A stretch of DNA of 64,000 nt, taken from JBBRTJ01 sp038244535. Its GTDB lineage: Bacteria; Actinomycetota; Acidimicrobiia; Acidimicrobiales; Ilumatobacteraceae. Position 1 is the first letter of the stretch; every line of letters begins with the position of its first letter. The DNA lies in NCBI GenBank assembly GCA_038244535.1, contig JBBRTJ010000002.1, positions 1 through 64,000 of the forward strand. The letters are read 5' to 3'. Made by a program: the position numbers and the translations under genes. Shown in pieces: positions 1 through 8,280 of the stretch. The notes beneath the pieces were generated by a model. The model saw nothing but the letters and a program-made list of their open reading frames with translations, made no database searches and was not told where the DNA came from.

Positions 1-237
1 CTCTACGTCCAGCTCCCCGGTGGGGCGTTGCAGAAGGCCACCGCCGCCAGCGTGAAGCTCACCCTGCCCAGCAAGGACCTCGGTCCACTGCCCGTGCCGC
101 TCACCATCGCCGGCCCGAACCACTGGGTGTCCAACGGGATGCAGATCCCCCTACGGGGTCGCTGGACGATGGACATCACCGTCAACGTGACCGACTTCCA
201 ACAGGTCCTCTTCACCACCGACGTCGACATCAGCTGA
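1..237 (+). CDS. C-terminal end of a copper-resistance (CopC/CopD/YcnJ-like) protein, cut by window edge
   Basis: The reading frame is open from base 1 and ends at a TGA at 235-237, giving 78 residues with no start in the window. The pattern of an LPV-x-L stretch, an 'IPLRGRWTMDITV' strand and a final 'TDFQQVLFTTDVDIS' resembles the C-terminal extracytoplasmic beta domain (FixH/YtkA-like) that follows the membrane part of actinobacterial CopC-CopD fusion proteins. Those proteins handle copper at or across the membrane. Only the tail is visible, so the assignment rests on general similarity of this domain and cannot be checked against metal ligands. The next gene converges from the other strand. 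Confidence 0.6.
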   Translation, partial: LYVQLPGGALQKATAASVKLTLPSKDLGPLPVPLTIAGPNHWVSNGMQIPLRGRWTMDITVNVTDFQQVLFTTDVDIS

Positions 238-268
238 CGCTGCCCTACCGCCGCCCCCCGCCCCCGAT

Positions 269-310
269 CTGCGCCGTCTGGTTCTCACTTCTGAGAAGGA
301 CGAAGCACAG
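269..310. repeat. Palindromic intergenic element, copy 1
   Basis: The first 29 bases (from CTGCGCCG) match 25 of 29 bases of a second copy at 15187-15215. The centre is a perfect hairpin, TTCTCA-CTTC-TGAGAA (282-297), with weakly complementary outer arms. It lies between two convergent genes, so it may act as a bidirectional terminator or be a small dispersed palindromic repeat. There is no T-tract. Confidence 0.6.
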
Positions 311-346
311 ATGCCGAACCGGAAGCCGGCGGCTCAACGGTTCGGG

Positions 347-1807
347 TCAGGCCAGGTCGATGACCACGACGTGATGGGGGATCTGGGTCTCCTCGCTCAT
401 GAAGCCGTCGCCGACCACCGTCATGCCAAGGCGCTCGTAGAAGCCGAGCGCGCTGTCGCGGGCGTTGGCCCAGAGCACCTCGACTCCCTCGCCCCGCAGC
501 CGGTCCATCGCGGCCGACAAGATGCGGTCGCCGAGCCCGTGGCCCTGGCGGTCGGCCTTCACCGCCATCCCCCGCAGCTGGGTGGCGCGCTGCCCCGGCC
601 TCAGCTCGGTGCCGCTCACCAGAAAAGTTGCAATTGCAACGATCTCGGTCCCGTCGATGACGCCGAGGTGGAACGTCGTCGGATCGTCGTCAAGGGGGAA
701 CACCACCTCGGTGCCGGGCGTGCCCTCCCGCAAAACTCGCCGACGCAACCCGTAGGTGGCTTGGGCGTCGATCTCGACGACGGTCGGGCGCATCGTCACC
801 AGCGCTCCACCTCGCGCTGCGGATCGGTACGTGGCGTCGGCGACCCGGTGGGCGGCCACAGCGACATCGAAGCCGGGGAACGCCGGCTCGCCGCGCATCG
901 CCGCAGTCAGGAAGGCGCCGTCGGGGTTGGTGGGACCCTCGAGCAGGCTGGCGGCCGCCACGGCATCGGCCAGCGCCGGCCCCTCGAGGGTTGCCGTGGT
1001 GCCGTCGGCGTCCTGCCAGTGCACGGGACCGAACCAGTCGTCCCCTTCGATCGTCACGAGCCGCCGCTCGCACAGCACCTCGACCCGGCGCAGGCTCGGG
1101 CGAGCCAGGTTGTCGTGCCACACGCTGGTCAGCGTCCCGGTGGCGCCGCTGTCGAAGCGAACGCTCACCGCCATGACGTCCTCGATGCCGTCGAGCCCGT
1201 GGAACGAGCTGCTGCGGGCGCTCAGATCGGCGATGGGGCCGACGAGGGCGTGCAGCATGTCGATGTCGTGGATCGAGTGCTCGAGCAGGGTTCCCGCTCC
1301 AGCCCTGTTCACGTCGGCCCGCCAGCTCGACGAGTAGTGGCCCTGGATCGGGATGAACTGGTCGTCACGGAACACGACGGTCATCACCCGGCCGGCGGCC
1401 GGCTCGGTGACGAGGTGGCGGGCCCAGAGGTAGGCGGGCGAGTGGCGCAGCACGAGCCCGACCTGGTGGGTGACGCCCGCGCCGGCGACCGTTGCCGCCA
1501 TCTCCTCGGCCGCCGCCAGGCTGGTGGCCAGCGGCTTCTCGCAGAACACGTGGAGCCCCCGTGCCGCCGCTGCGGCGACGAGGCGGGGGTGCTCCGAGGT
1601 CCAGGTGCAGATGTAGACCGCATCGCAGCCGTCGAGCACCTCGTCCTCGGTGGCGCACAGGTGGTGACCGCTCGCGGCGGCGAAGGCGGCGGCTCGATCG
1701 GCGTCGATGTCGTGCACGCCGGCCCGCTCGACCTCGACGCCGCTGCGTCGGATCGACTTGGAGTGGTAGGTGGCGATCAACCCGGCGCCGAGGAACCCGA
1801 TGCGCAT
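347..1807 (-). CDS. Gfo/Idh/MocA-type oxidoreductase fused to a C-terminal GNAT acetyltransferase
   Basis: The 486-residue protein starts at ATG 1807, directly before the Rossmann motif GAGLIA (residues 7-12). An upstream in-frame start would add 26 unlikely residues. Residues 1-335 look like an NAD(P)-dependent sugar or cyclitol dehydrogenase: Rossmann fold, then the EKP motif (90-92) that carries the family's catalytic lysine, then the C-terminal sheet domain with 'HSIHDIDMLHAL'. Residues 339-486 form a complete GNAT domain with an acetyl-CoA loop 'RQGHGLGDRIL' near 420-430. No stop or frameshift separates the two halves, so this is a true fusion. The start is 43 bases after thiQ, so it may be read with the thiamine operon. 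Substrates are unknown. Confidence 0.8.
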   Translation of the reverse strand: MRIGFLGAGLIATYHSKSIRRSGVEVERAGVHDIDADRAAAFAAASGHHLCATEDEVLDGCDAVYICTWTSEHPRLVAAAAARGLHVFCEKPLATSLAAAEEMAATVAGAGVTHQVGLVLRHSPAYLWARHLVTEPAAGRVMTVVFRDDQFIPIQGHYSSSWRADVNRAGAGTLLEHSIHDIDMLHALVGPIADLSARSSSFHGLDGIEDVMAVSVRFDSGATGTLTSVWHDNLARPSLRRVEVLCERRLVTIEGDDWFGPVHWQDADGTTATLEGPALADAVAAASLLEGPTNPDGAFLTAAMRGEPAFPGFDVAVAAHRVADATYRSAARGGALVTMRPTVVEIDAQATYGLRRRVLREGTPGTEVVFPLDDDPTTFHLGVIDGTEIVAIATFLVSGTELRPGQRATQLRGMAVKADRQGHGLGDRILSAAMDRLRGEGVEVLWANARDSALGFYERLGMTVVGDGFMSEETQIPHHVVVIDLA

Positions 1808-1850
1808 CGGGCGGTGACCGTAGATGACCGAGGCCGTTACGCCCCGCCCG

Positions 1851-2474
1851 TCAGCCGAGGCGGATCGTCCGGTCTGCGACGGCATCGGCTTCGGCCGGGT
1901 CGTGGGTGACGAACAGCGCGGTCGTGCCGAGCGTTCGCAGCAGGGTCGCCAGGTCGGCCGCCAACCGGCGCCGCAGGTCGAGGTCGAGCGAGGCGAGCGG
2001 CTCGTCCAGCAGCAGCACCCGGGGACGAGGGGCCAGTGCCCGGGCCAGCGCCACCCGCTGGGCCTCGCCTCCCGACAGGGTCGCCACCGCTCGCCGCTCG
2101 TAGCCGGGTAAGCCGACGAGCGTCAGCAACCGCGAGACCTCGGCCGCCCGCTCGGCCTTCGGGCTCCGCTGCATGCGCAGGCCGAAGGCGACGTTGGCGC
2201 CGACGTCGCGGTGGGGGAACAGCACGCCGTCCTGGAACACCAGGCCGACCCCGCGCCGGTGCAGCGGCACCGACTCGAGATCGGCCCCGTCCCAGCGGAC
2301 CGCGCCGGCATCGGGTACGAGCAGCCCGGCCACGACCCGCAGCAGCGTGCTCTTGCCGCAGCCGCTCGGCCCGAGCACGCCGACCACCTCGCCATCGGCC
2401 ACCGTCATCGACAGGCCGTCGAGCACCGTGCGGGGACCGAAGCGAACGACGAGGCCCTCGATCGACAGCGTCAT
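1851..2474 (-). CDS. thiQ: Thiamine ABC transporter ATP-binding protein (ThiQ-like)
   Basis: This 207-residue ATPase powers import through ThiP. It shows Walker A GPSGCGKST (35-43), a Q-loop FQDG, signature LSGGEAQRVALARAL (~133), Walker B VLLLDEPLASLD and the switch histidine in FVTHDPAEAD. The short length without a C-terminal regulatory domain fits ThiQ rather than the longer PotA/CysA ATPases. The ATG overlaps the thiP stop by four bases (ATGA), so the genes are translationally coupled. Thiamine specificity is inferred from the riboswitch, thiN and thiB in the same operon; the ATPase alone would be compatible with iron or molybdate systems. Confidence 0.88.
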   Translation of the reverse strand: MTLSIEGLVVRFGPRTVLDGLSMTVADGEVVGVLGPSGCGKSTLLRVVAGLLVPDAGAVRWDGADLESVPLHRRGVGLVFQDGVLFPHRDVGANVAFGLRMQRSPKAERAAEVSRLLTLVGLPGYERRAVATLSGGEAQRVALARALAPRPRVLLLDEPLASLDLDLRRRLAADLATLLRTLGTTALFVTHDPAEADAVADRTIRLG

Positions 2475-4171
2475 CGGAGCGGGTCTCGCGCTCGGCCGGC
2501 GCCCCCGGCCAGCTCGACCACGAGGAGCACGGCCACCGTCACCACGAGGAGCATGACAGCCATGGCCATGGCCATGCCCACGTTCAGCGCGCCAGGCCGC
2601 GACAGCAGGCGCACGATGGCCACCGGCATCGTCTCGTGCCCCGAGCGGCTGAGGAAGGCGGTGGCGCCGAACTCGCCGATCGACACCGCGAACGCAAACC
2701 CGGCGCCGACCGCGATGGCCCGCCTGGCCAGCGGCAGGTCGACGGCGGCCCAGGTGCGCGCCGGCGACGCCCCGAGCGTCATCGCCGCCTCCCGCAGGCG
2801 AGGGTCGATCGAGCGCAGCACCGGGAGCACGGTGCGCACGACCAGCGGGATCGCCACGATGGCGTGGGCGACGGGCACGAGCACCCACGAGCCCCGCAGG
2901 TCGAGCGGGGCACGGTCCATCGTGATGAGCAGACCGAAGCCGACGGTGACCGCGGACGTGCCGAGGGGCAGCATCAGCCCGAGGTCGAGCAGCGGTGCGC
3001 CCCTGCGCCCGTAGGCCACCGCGCACGAGGCCAGCACGCCGACGACGGTGGCCAGCACCACGGCGATGGCTGCGGTGCGCAGCGACACACCGATGGACGC
3101 CAGCGGGTCGACCGGCCGGCTGGTGCCCGCGCCCGAGCTGCCGAGGGCCCGCCAGGCGGCGAGACCGTGCGAGCCGTCGGGCAACCGCAGCGAACGTTCG
3201 ACCAGGGCGGCGAGGGGCACGCCGATCAGCACGATCAGCTCGACCAGGACGGCCACCAGTGCCACCCGCCGCCTTCCCGTCGGGCGCGTGCGGGCACCCT
3301 CGGCGGCGACGAGGCGGACACCACGACCACCGCCGTCGCCCGCCCCGCCCGTCACGCGCTGGCTGCGCCCCCACCACCCCGCCAGCGCGACCACGACGAC
3401 GAGCTGCACGAGCGCGAGTGCGCTCGCAGTGCGCAGGTCGAGGAGCTGCGCAGTGCGGCGATAGATCTCGACCTCGAGCGTCACATGCGTTGGCCCGCCG
3501 AGCAGCAGGACCACACCGAACGAGGTGAACGTGAAGAGGAACACCACCGATGCGGCGGCGCCGATGGCGGGTCGCAGCAGGGGACCGACCACCTCGGCCG
3601 CCACCCGCCATCGTGGGGCGCCGAGCGTGCTCGCCACCTCGCCGTAGCGAGGATCGAGGCGCTCCCACAGCGGCACGACCGTGCGCACCACCACCGCCAC
3701 GTTGAAGAACACGTGGGCCAGCAGGATCGCCGCCACACTGGCGTGCCACCGCTCGGGCAGCAGCGCGAGGAAGGCGAGGCCGACGACGACGGTCGGCAGC
3801 ACGAAGGGCACCCCGGCGATGGCCGTGACCGTGCGGCGGCCCCGGAACCGGCAGCGGGCCAGCGCCCACGCCACCGGCAGCCCCGCCCCGAGCGTGAGCG
3901 CGGTGGACAGCAGCGCCTGCCAGGTGGTGAACCACACGATGTGGCGCAGCTCGGCGTCGGCCAGCACGTCACGCACGCCACCGGCGGACAAGCCCCGGGC
4001 GATGATCGCCGCCACCGGCCAGACGAAGAAGACGGCGACGAACCCGACCGGCACGAGCCCCAGCGCCCACGGGACCCAGCGCGCCACCCACGGCCGCTCA
4101 CCGCCGTCGCGAGTGGTCGCGGGGCGACCGGGAGCGGCGGCGACGGTCAGCGCAGCACCGTGGTCGTCCAC
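2471..4171 (-). CDS. thiP: Thiamine ABC transporter permease (ThiP-like, two fused permease domains)
   Basis: This polytopic membrane protein has two binding-protein-dependent permease domains in tandem. Each carries an EAA-type coupling loop: 'EVASTLGAPRWR' in the first half and 'EAAMTLGASPARTW' in the second. That double architecture is typical of ThiP and of Fe3+ permeases. The start is uncertain. GTG 4171 overlaps the thiB stop by 25 bases and gives 566 residues; GTG 4087 gives 538, closer to the usual ThiP length and just ahead of the first membrane segment. It would pair with ThiQ on the cytoplasmic side and receive thiamine from ThiB. Confidence 0.85.
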   Translation of the reverse strand: MDDHGAALTVAAAPGRPATTRDGGERPWVARWVPWALGLVPVGFVAVFFVWPVAAIIARGLSAGGVRDVLADAELRHIVWFTTWQALLSTALTLGAGLPVAWALARCRFRGRRTVTAIAGVPFVLPTVVVGLAFLALLPERWHASVAAILLAHVFFNVAVVVRTVVPLWERLDPRYGEVASTLGAPRWRVAAEVVGPLLRPAIGAAASVVFLFTFTSFGVVLLLGGPTHVTLEVEIYRRTAQLLDLRTASALALVQLVVVVALAGWWGRSQRVTGGAGDGGGRGVRLVAAEGARTRPTGRRRVALVAVLVELIVLIGVPLAALVERSLRLPDGSHGLAAWRALGSSGAGTSRPVDPLASIGVSLRTAAIAVVLATVVGVLASCAVAYGRRGAPLLDLGLMLPLGTSAVTVGFGLLITMDRAPLDLRGSWVLVPVAHAIVAIPLVVRTVLPVLRSIDPRLREAAMTLGASPARTWAAVDLPLARRAIAVGAGFAFAVSIGEFGATAFLSRSGHETMPVAIVRLLSRPGALNVGMAMAMAVMLLVVTVAVLLVVELAGGAGRARDPLR

Positions 4172-5250
4172 TGGTTCACCCAGGTGTCCCGGTTGGCCGC
4201 GATGTCCTTGGGCGGCACCGACAGCGGCGCCGCGGGCACCACGGCAAAGCGCTGGAACACGTCGGGCAGGACGGCATCGGAGCGCACCGGGTACACGAAC
4301 ATGTTGAGGGGCATGTCCTCTTGGAAGCGCTTGGTCACGAGGTAGTCGACCAGGGCGCGGGCATTGGCGGTCCGACCCGTGCCCGCCAGGACCCCGGCGA
4401 ACTCGACCTGGCGGAAGCACGAGTCGGCCATCACCGCCGTCGGCGCGGCGGTCGGCAGTGGATCCTGGCCCAGCACCTCGGCGGGCGGGCTCGACCCGTA
4501 GCTGACCACCAGCGGTCGCGAGCCCTTGCCCGACGAGCCGGAGAAGTCGACGGTGTAAGCGGCGGTCCAACCATCGACCACCTTCACGCCGTTGGCCCGC
4601 AGGTCCTTCCACCAGGCCTGCCAGCCGTCGGCGCCGAACGTGGCCACCGAGGCGAGCAGGAAGACGAGACCCGGCGATGCGGTGGCCGGGTTCTCGACCA
4701 CGAGCTGATCCTTGTAGGCGGGCTTGGTGAGATCGGCCATCGATGCCGGTGGTGTGATGCCCTTGGCCCGGTACCACCCGGTGTCGATGTTGACGCACAC
4801 GTCGCCGTAGTCGACCGGCGTCACCTCGTGACCGGGCACCAACGCGGTGAACTGCGAGCCGAGCTGTCCGAGCTCCTTGGACTGGTACGGGGCGAACGCC
4901 TTGCTGTCCACGGCTCGTGACAGCAGTGTGTTGTCGACGCCCCACAGCACGTCGCCTTCGGGCTTGCCTTTGGTGAGGATCGCCTTGTTGAGGACCTCGC
5001 CGGCATCTCCGCCGGTCACCACGTTGACGGCTACGCCGGTCTGCTTGGTGAAGTCGTCGAACACGTCCTTGCTCGTCACGAACGAGTCGTAGGCCACCAA
5101 CGTCACCGTCTTGTCCTTGGCCGAGTTATCGGTGGAACCGCCCGACGAGGAGCACGCGGTGGCGACGAGGCCGATCGACAGGGCGACCACTGCCAAGGGC
5201 AGCGAGGTTCGAAGGTTGAGGCGATGGTTGCAGATGCAACGATGTGTCAT
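4147..5250 (-). CDS. thiB: Thiamine-binding lipoprotein (ThiB/TbpA-like)
   Basis: The 367-residue extracytoplasmic solute-binding protein starts at ATG 5250 with a GGAG seven bases upstream. A basic/hydrophobic signal peptide ends in a lipobox LVATAC, so Cys33 should be lipidated and anchor the protein. The mature part begins 'VTLVAYDSFVTSK', typical of the TbpA family ('VVTYDSF' in enterobacteria), with 'GGDAGEVLNKAILTKG' and 'DVLWGVDNTLLSRA' also family-like. The ATG overlaps the thiN stop (ATGA). It delivers thiamine or its phosphates to ThiPQ; which vitamer it prefers cannot be read from sequence. Confidence 0.9.
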   Translation of the reverse strand: MTHRCICNHRLNLRTSLPLAVVALSIGLVATACSSSGGSTDNSAKDKTVTLVAYDSFVTSKDVFDDFTKQTGVAVNVVTGGDAGEVLNKAILTKGKPEGDVLWGVDNTLLSRAVDSKAFAPYQSKELGQLGSQFTALVPGHEVTPVDYGDVCVNIDTGWYRAKGITPPASMADLTKPAYKDQLVVENPATASPGLVFLLASVATFGADGWQAWWKDLRANGVKVVDGWTAAYTVDFSGSSGKGSRPLVVSYGSSPPAEVLGQDPLPTAAPTAVMADSCFRQVEFAGVLAGTGRTANARALVDYLVTKRFQEDMPLNMFVYPVRSDAVLPDVFQRFAVVPAAPLSVPPKDIAANRDTWVNQWTTTVLR

Positions 5251-5948
5251 GGTGATGCTCCAGGTGGGGGTAGGGCGAAGGCGTCGGGCTGGATCACCAG
5301 GAGTGCGCCGTGGGCGAGCGCGACGGTGGCCTCGAGATCGAGCAGCTCGTTGCTGACCCCGCGCGCCGAGGTGGGTGACAGCGTCTCGCCGTGAAGCGGG
5401 TAGCGCAGCCCGGTGGTGACCACTGATTCGGCCGGCCCGCCGACAGGCAGGAGCGAGACGTACTCGCCACGACGCCCCGCGAGTGAGACCTGCGCGGGGC
5501 CTCGCACGGCGACGACCCGAGCCGTCCCGATCCACGCCTCGGTGACCGCCACCGCGATCGGCACGGTGATGCCGGCTTGCGCGGAGCGGGAGGGCTCGAC
5601 GAGCACGGCCATCCCGGCGAGCAGGTGGTCGAGGCGTCCACCGCCACCGCTGACGACGATGGTGCGCTCCGGTGACCAGTCCTGGGCCCGTTCCAGCGCC
5701 AGCTCGAGGTCGGTCTGGTCCTTCTCGGCCGGGTAGCGCTCGATGGCGACGCCGGCCGCCTCGGCGGCATCGAGTCCCTGGCGCGACACCGAGTCGAGGT
5801 CGCCGACGACGAGGTGGACGCGCAGCCCGAGGGCCAGGGCGTGGTCGAGTCCCGAGTCGGCCGCGATCACGATGCGATCAGCGGGGAGGCGGCGCGCCAC
5901 ATCGGCGTCGATCGAGAGCCCTCCCGTGATGATGACGACAACCGTCAT
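5247..5948 (-). CDS. thiN: Thiamine pyrophosphokinase
   Basis: This 233-residue enzyme transfers pyrophosphate from ATP to thiamine to make TPP. Family motifs are clear: 'IAADSGLDHALALG' (~28-41), 'VVGDLDSVS' with the metal/ATP aspartates (~46-54), 'KDQTDLELAL' (~75-84) and 'GGGGRLDHLLAG' (~101-112), followed by the C-terminal beta domain that binds thiamine. It is the first gene after a TPP riboswitch, whose last bases contain its ribosome binding site, GGAGGG, five bases before the ATG. The operon therefore couples uptake of thiamine with its activation and shuts off when TPP is abundant. Confidence 0.93.
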   Translation of the reverse strand: MTVVVIITGGLSIDADVARRLPADRIVIAADSGLDHALALGLRVHLVVGDLDSVSRQGLDAAEAAGVAIERYPAEKDQTDLELALERAQDWSPERTIVVSGGGGRLDHLLAGMAVLVEPSRSAQAGITVPIAVAVTEAWIGTARVVAVRGPAQVSLAGRRGEYVSLLPVGGPAESVVTTGLRYPLHGETLSPTSARGVSNELLDLEATVALAHGALLVIQPDAFALPPPGASP

Positions 5949-5950
5949 CG

Positions 5951-6040
5951 CATCCCTCCGCTGGCATTACCCAGATCAGGTTCGAGGGTCGGTGGCGGTC
6001 GGCCACCCTCTCAGCCCGGCGTACCTCCGAGCTCCCCGTG
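5951..6040 (-). promoter_or_regulatory. TPP riboswitch (THI element) upstream of thiN
   Basis: Read on the minus strand, the leader contains the conserved THI-box elements in order: GGGGAGC near 6037-6031, CTGAGAGGG, an extra hairpin (GGTGGC-CGACC-GCCACC), ACCCTCGAACCTGATC, then GGGTAATGCCAGCGGAGGG. The last block, at 5962-5954, contains the GGAGGG Shine-Dalgarno sequence for thiN, whose ATG is at 5948. Known TPP aptamers that include the ribosome binding site act by hiding it when TPP binds, so translational control is the likely mechanism. No separate terminator hairpin with a T-run is seen. Confidence 0.95.
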
Positions 6041-6086
6041 TTGTGGGCGAACCGTAGCGCGGTCTGCCCTCGCGATCACCCCCCGA

Positions 6087-6503
6087 TCACTCCTGGGTCT
6101 CGCTGCGGTGCCGGACGCCATACACGCGGCGCTTGAACCACCAGCGGCCGTCACGCTTGACGTAGTCGTCGTGGTACTCGCCGACGATCGAGGACACCAC
6201 GCCCGTGGGCATGCGCAGCACCTCCTGCTGGTACCAGGTGCCGGTGGCGGCGTCGCCGTCGACCACGATCGGACCGGCGAAGGCGAAGAAGCCACGCACC
6301 TCGAGCGGTGCCATCGCCTGCTTCCACATGCCCACGATCTGATCCCGGCCGGCGACCTCGCCCATGCCGGGCAGCGACCAGATGCCGTCCTCGGCCCAGT
6401 TGGCGGCCCACGCCTCAGCGTCGAAGCGCATGACGGCGTCGTTGTAGGAGTCGATCAGCTCGCGGATGGCGAGGCGATCTTCGAGGGGACCGGACGAGAG
6501 CAA
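6087..6503 (-). CDS. SnoaL-like (NTF2 fold) protein
   Basis: The 138-residue single-domain protein begins with the helix 'LEDRLAIRELIDSYNDAVMRFDAEAWAANWAEDGIWSLPG', which is the standard start of the SnoaL_4 group: an NTF2-like cone that binds small hydrophobic ligands or acts as a cyclase, isomerase or dehydratase. The C-terminus 'YHDDYVKRDGRWWFKRRVYGVRH' is also family-typical. Catalytic residues differ among members, so no reaction can be named. It ends 46 bases before the TPP riboswitch and follows the CDF transporter gene with a 10-base gap, so those two may be cotranscribed. Confidence 0.75.
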   Translation of the reverse strand: MLSSGPLEDRLAIRELIDSYNDAVMRFDAEAWAANWAEDGIWSLPGMGEVAGRDQIVGMWKQAMAPLEVRGFFAFAGPIVVDGDAATGTWYQQEVLRMPTGVVSSIVGEYHDDYVKRDGRWWFKRRVYGVRHRSETQE

Positions 6504-6513
6504 GGCGTGCTCC

Positions 6514-7437
6514 TCAGGGGTTGGGCGCGGCGGACCGCGCGATGTCGGGTTCGAGGTACATCAACGTCACACCGGGCACGACGGCGCGCACCCGGGCCTC
6601 GACGTCATCGATGGCGACGGCGAGCTGGGCCATCGTGAGGTCGTGGTCGAAGTCGAGCTTGGCGGCCACGAGGATCTCGTCAGGGCCGAGGTGCTCGGTG
6701 CGCAGGTGGATCAGGCGCAGCACCGTCGGCGCTTCGGTGAGGGCGGCCACGATCCTGTCCTGCTCGATCGGATCGGCGGCCTCGCCGATGAGCAGGCCCT
6801 TCATCTCGACGGCCAGCACGATGGCGATCACGCACAGCAGCACGCCGATCGACAACGAGCCGAGCGCGTCGAAGCGGGCGTTGCCGGTCACCTTGGCCAG
6901 GGTCACGCCGATCAGCGCCAGGGCTAGGCCCACGAGTGCACCCGAGTCCTCGAGTAGCACGACGGGGAGCTCGGGCGACTTGGAGCGACGGATGAACTGG
7001 CGCAACGGCATGCGTCCGGCGACGTGGCGGGTCTCGCGGAGCGCGGTGCGAAACGACAGGCTCTCCAAGACGATGGCGAACCCGAGGATCCCGACGGCCC
7101 ACCACAGCGAATCGATGTCGTGGGGGTGGATCAGCTTGTCGATCCCCTCGTACAGCGCGAACGCTCCACCGAGGAGGAACAGGACCATCGCGACGACGAA
7201 CGACCAGAAGTACCGCTCGCGCCCGTAGCCGAAGGGGTGCTCGGTGCTGGCCGGGCGGGCGGCGCGCCGCCCGCCGAGGAAGAGCAGGCCTTGGTTGCCG
7301 GTGTCGGCCACCGAGTGGACCGCCTCGGCCAGGAGGCTGGCTGAGCCCGTGAAGGCGAACCCGACGAACTTGGCGATGGCGATGCCGAGGTTGGCCAGGA
7401 ACGCCGCCACGATCGCCTTGCGGCTGCCCTCGTTCAC
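6514..7437 (-). CDS. Cation diffusion facilitator (CDF) family metal transporter
   Basis: The 307-residue membrane protein (GTG start) would export Zn2+ or another divalent metal by proton antiport. Six hydrophobic segments are followed by a cytoplasmic C-terminal domain of about 85 residues. Transport-site residues sit in '[13 protein letters not shown]' (first site, with His in place of the first Asp of YiiP) and '[11 protein letters not shown]' (second site). The His-Asp version with '[24 protein letters not shown]' is typical of the ZnT9/SLC30A9-like bacterial subgroup. Metal preference of this subgroup is poorly known. The gene is divergent from the SDR at 7504. Confidence 0.85.
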   Translation of the reverse strand: MNEGSRKAIVAAFLANLGIAIAKFVGFAFTGSASLLAEAVHSVADTGNQGLLFLGGRRAARPASTEHPFGYGRERYFWSFVVAMVLFLLGGAFALYEGIDKLIHPHDIDSLWWAVGILGFAIVLESLSFRTALRETRHVAGRMPLRQFIRRSKSPELPVVLLEDSGALVGLALALIGVTLAKVTGNARFDALGSLSIGVLLCVIAIVLAVEMKGLLIGEAADPIEQDRIVAALTEAPTVLRLIHLRTEHLGPDEILVAAKLDFDHDLTMAQLAVAIDDVEARVRAVVPGVTLMYLEPDIARSAAPNP

Positions 7438-7503
7438 GGGCGGTAGGTTCCCACACGGGGCGCGGCCGCACGAAGGCTGCCCAGACGACCGGGGGTCGGC
7501 ACG

Positions 7504-8280
7504 ATGCAGCTCGAAGGGCGCGTGGCCTTGGTGACCGGTGGGGGGCGCGGCATCGGTCGTGGCATCTCAGAGCTCCTCGCCGCCGAGGGGGCGACCGTCG
7601 CCGTCAACTACCGGCGCGACGCCGAGTCAGCCGACGCGACGGTGGCCGCCATCCGAGCCGCCGGTGGCGAGGCCCGGGCCTACCAGGCCTCGGTCGACGA
7701 CCCCGACCAGGACCAGGCGATGGTCGAGCGGGTGCTGGCCGACTACGGCTTCGTCGACCTGCTCGTGAACAACGGCGGGCAGGCCAGCCGCGGCAACGCC
7801 GTCGCCGACACCGATCCCGGCGAGGTCCTGCGCCTGGTGGCGACGCACGCCATCGGCCCTCATCACCTGTGCCGCTTGGTCCTGCCGTCGATGCGCACGC
7901 GCCCTCGCGGCGACATCGTGATGGTGTCGTCGGTGGCCACCCGCCACTTCGCCGGAAACGGGGCGCCCTACAACATGGGAAAGGCCGCGCTCGAAGCACT
8001 GGCGCTGACGTTGGCCAAAGAGGAGCGTGACCGCGGCATCCACGTCAACATCGTGGCGCCGGGCCTGGTCGAGAGCGACATGGGCTTCCGCCTGGCCCGG
8101 GCCATGAGCGGTGGCGCGGTGACCGACCTGCGTCAGCTCGACGCCACGTCGCCGTTCGGGCACGTGTGCCAGCCCGTGGACGTGGCTCGGGTCGTGGTGT
8201 TCCTGTGCTCCCCGCTCAGCGGGTACGTCACCGGTCAGCGCATCGAGTGCGATGGCGGCGGCAATCCGATGAGCTACTGA
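7504..8280 (+). CDS. Short-chain dehydrogenase/reductase (classical SDR, FabG-like)
   Basis: The 258-residue protein has the cofactor motif TGGGRGIG (10-17), NNGG (~89-92), the catalytic serine in 'VMVSSVA', the Tyr-x3-Lys pair in '[11 protein letters not shown]' and the closing '[18 protein letters not shown]'. It would reduce a carbonyl or oxidise an alcohol with NAD(P)H. The residues after the first beta strand (NYRRDAE) suggest NADP(H). There is no operon partner on this strand, so the substrate is unknown. Its last base abuts the stop of the convergent phosphotransferase gene at 8281. Confidence 0.85.
   Translation: MQLEGRVALVTGGGRGIGRGISELLAAEGATVAVNYRRDAESADATVAAIRAAGGEARAYQASVDDPDQDQAMVERVLADYGFVDLLVNNGGQASRGNAVADTDPGEVLRLVATHAIGPHHLCRLVLPSMRTRPRGDIVMVSSVATRHFAGNGAPYNMGKAALEALALTLAKEERDRGIHVNIVAPGLVESDMGFRLARAMSGGAVTDLRQLDATSPFGHVCQPVDVARVVVFLCSPLSGYVTGQRIECDGGGNPMSY

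Noticed and set aside
3436..3452. Third SUF-like operator (GGCGATAG within thiP)
   Set aside because: Only half of the dyad is present, it is inside coding sequence and no Fe-S gene follows.
311..4345. Very long plus-strand open frames opposite the oxidoreductase and thiamine genes (311-1909, 2036-4345)
   Set aside because: They are antisense shadows of GC-rich coding DNA: no domains, Arg/His-rich composition, and the minus-strand genes carry full catalytic motifs and coupled starts.
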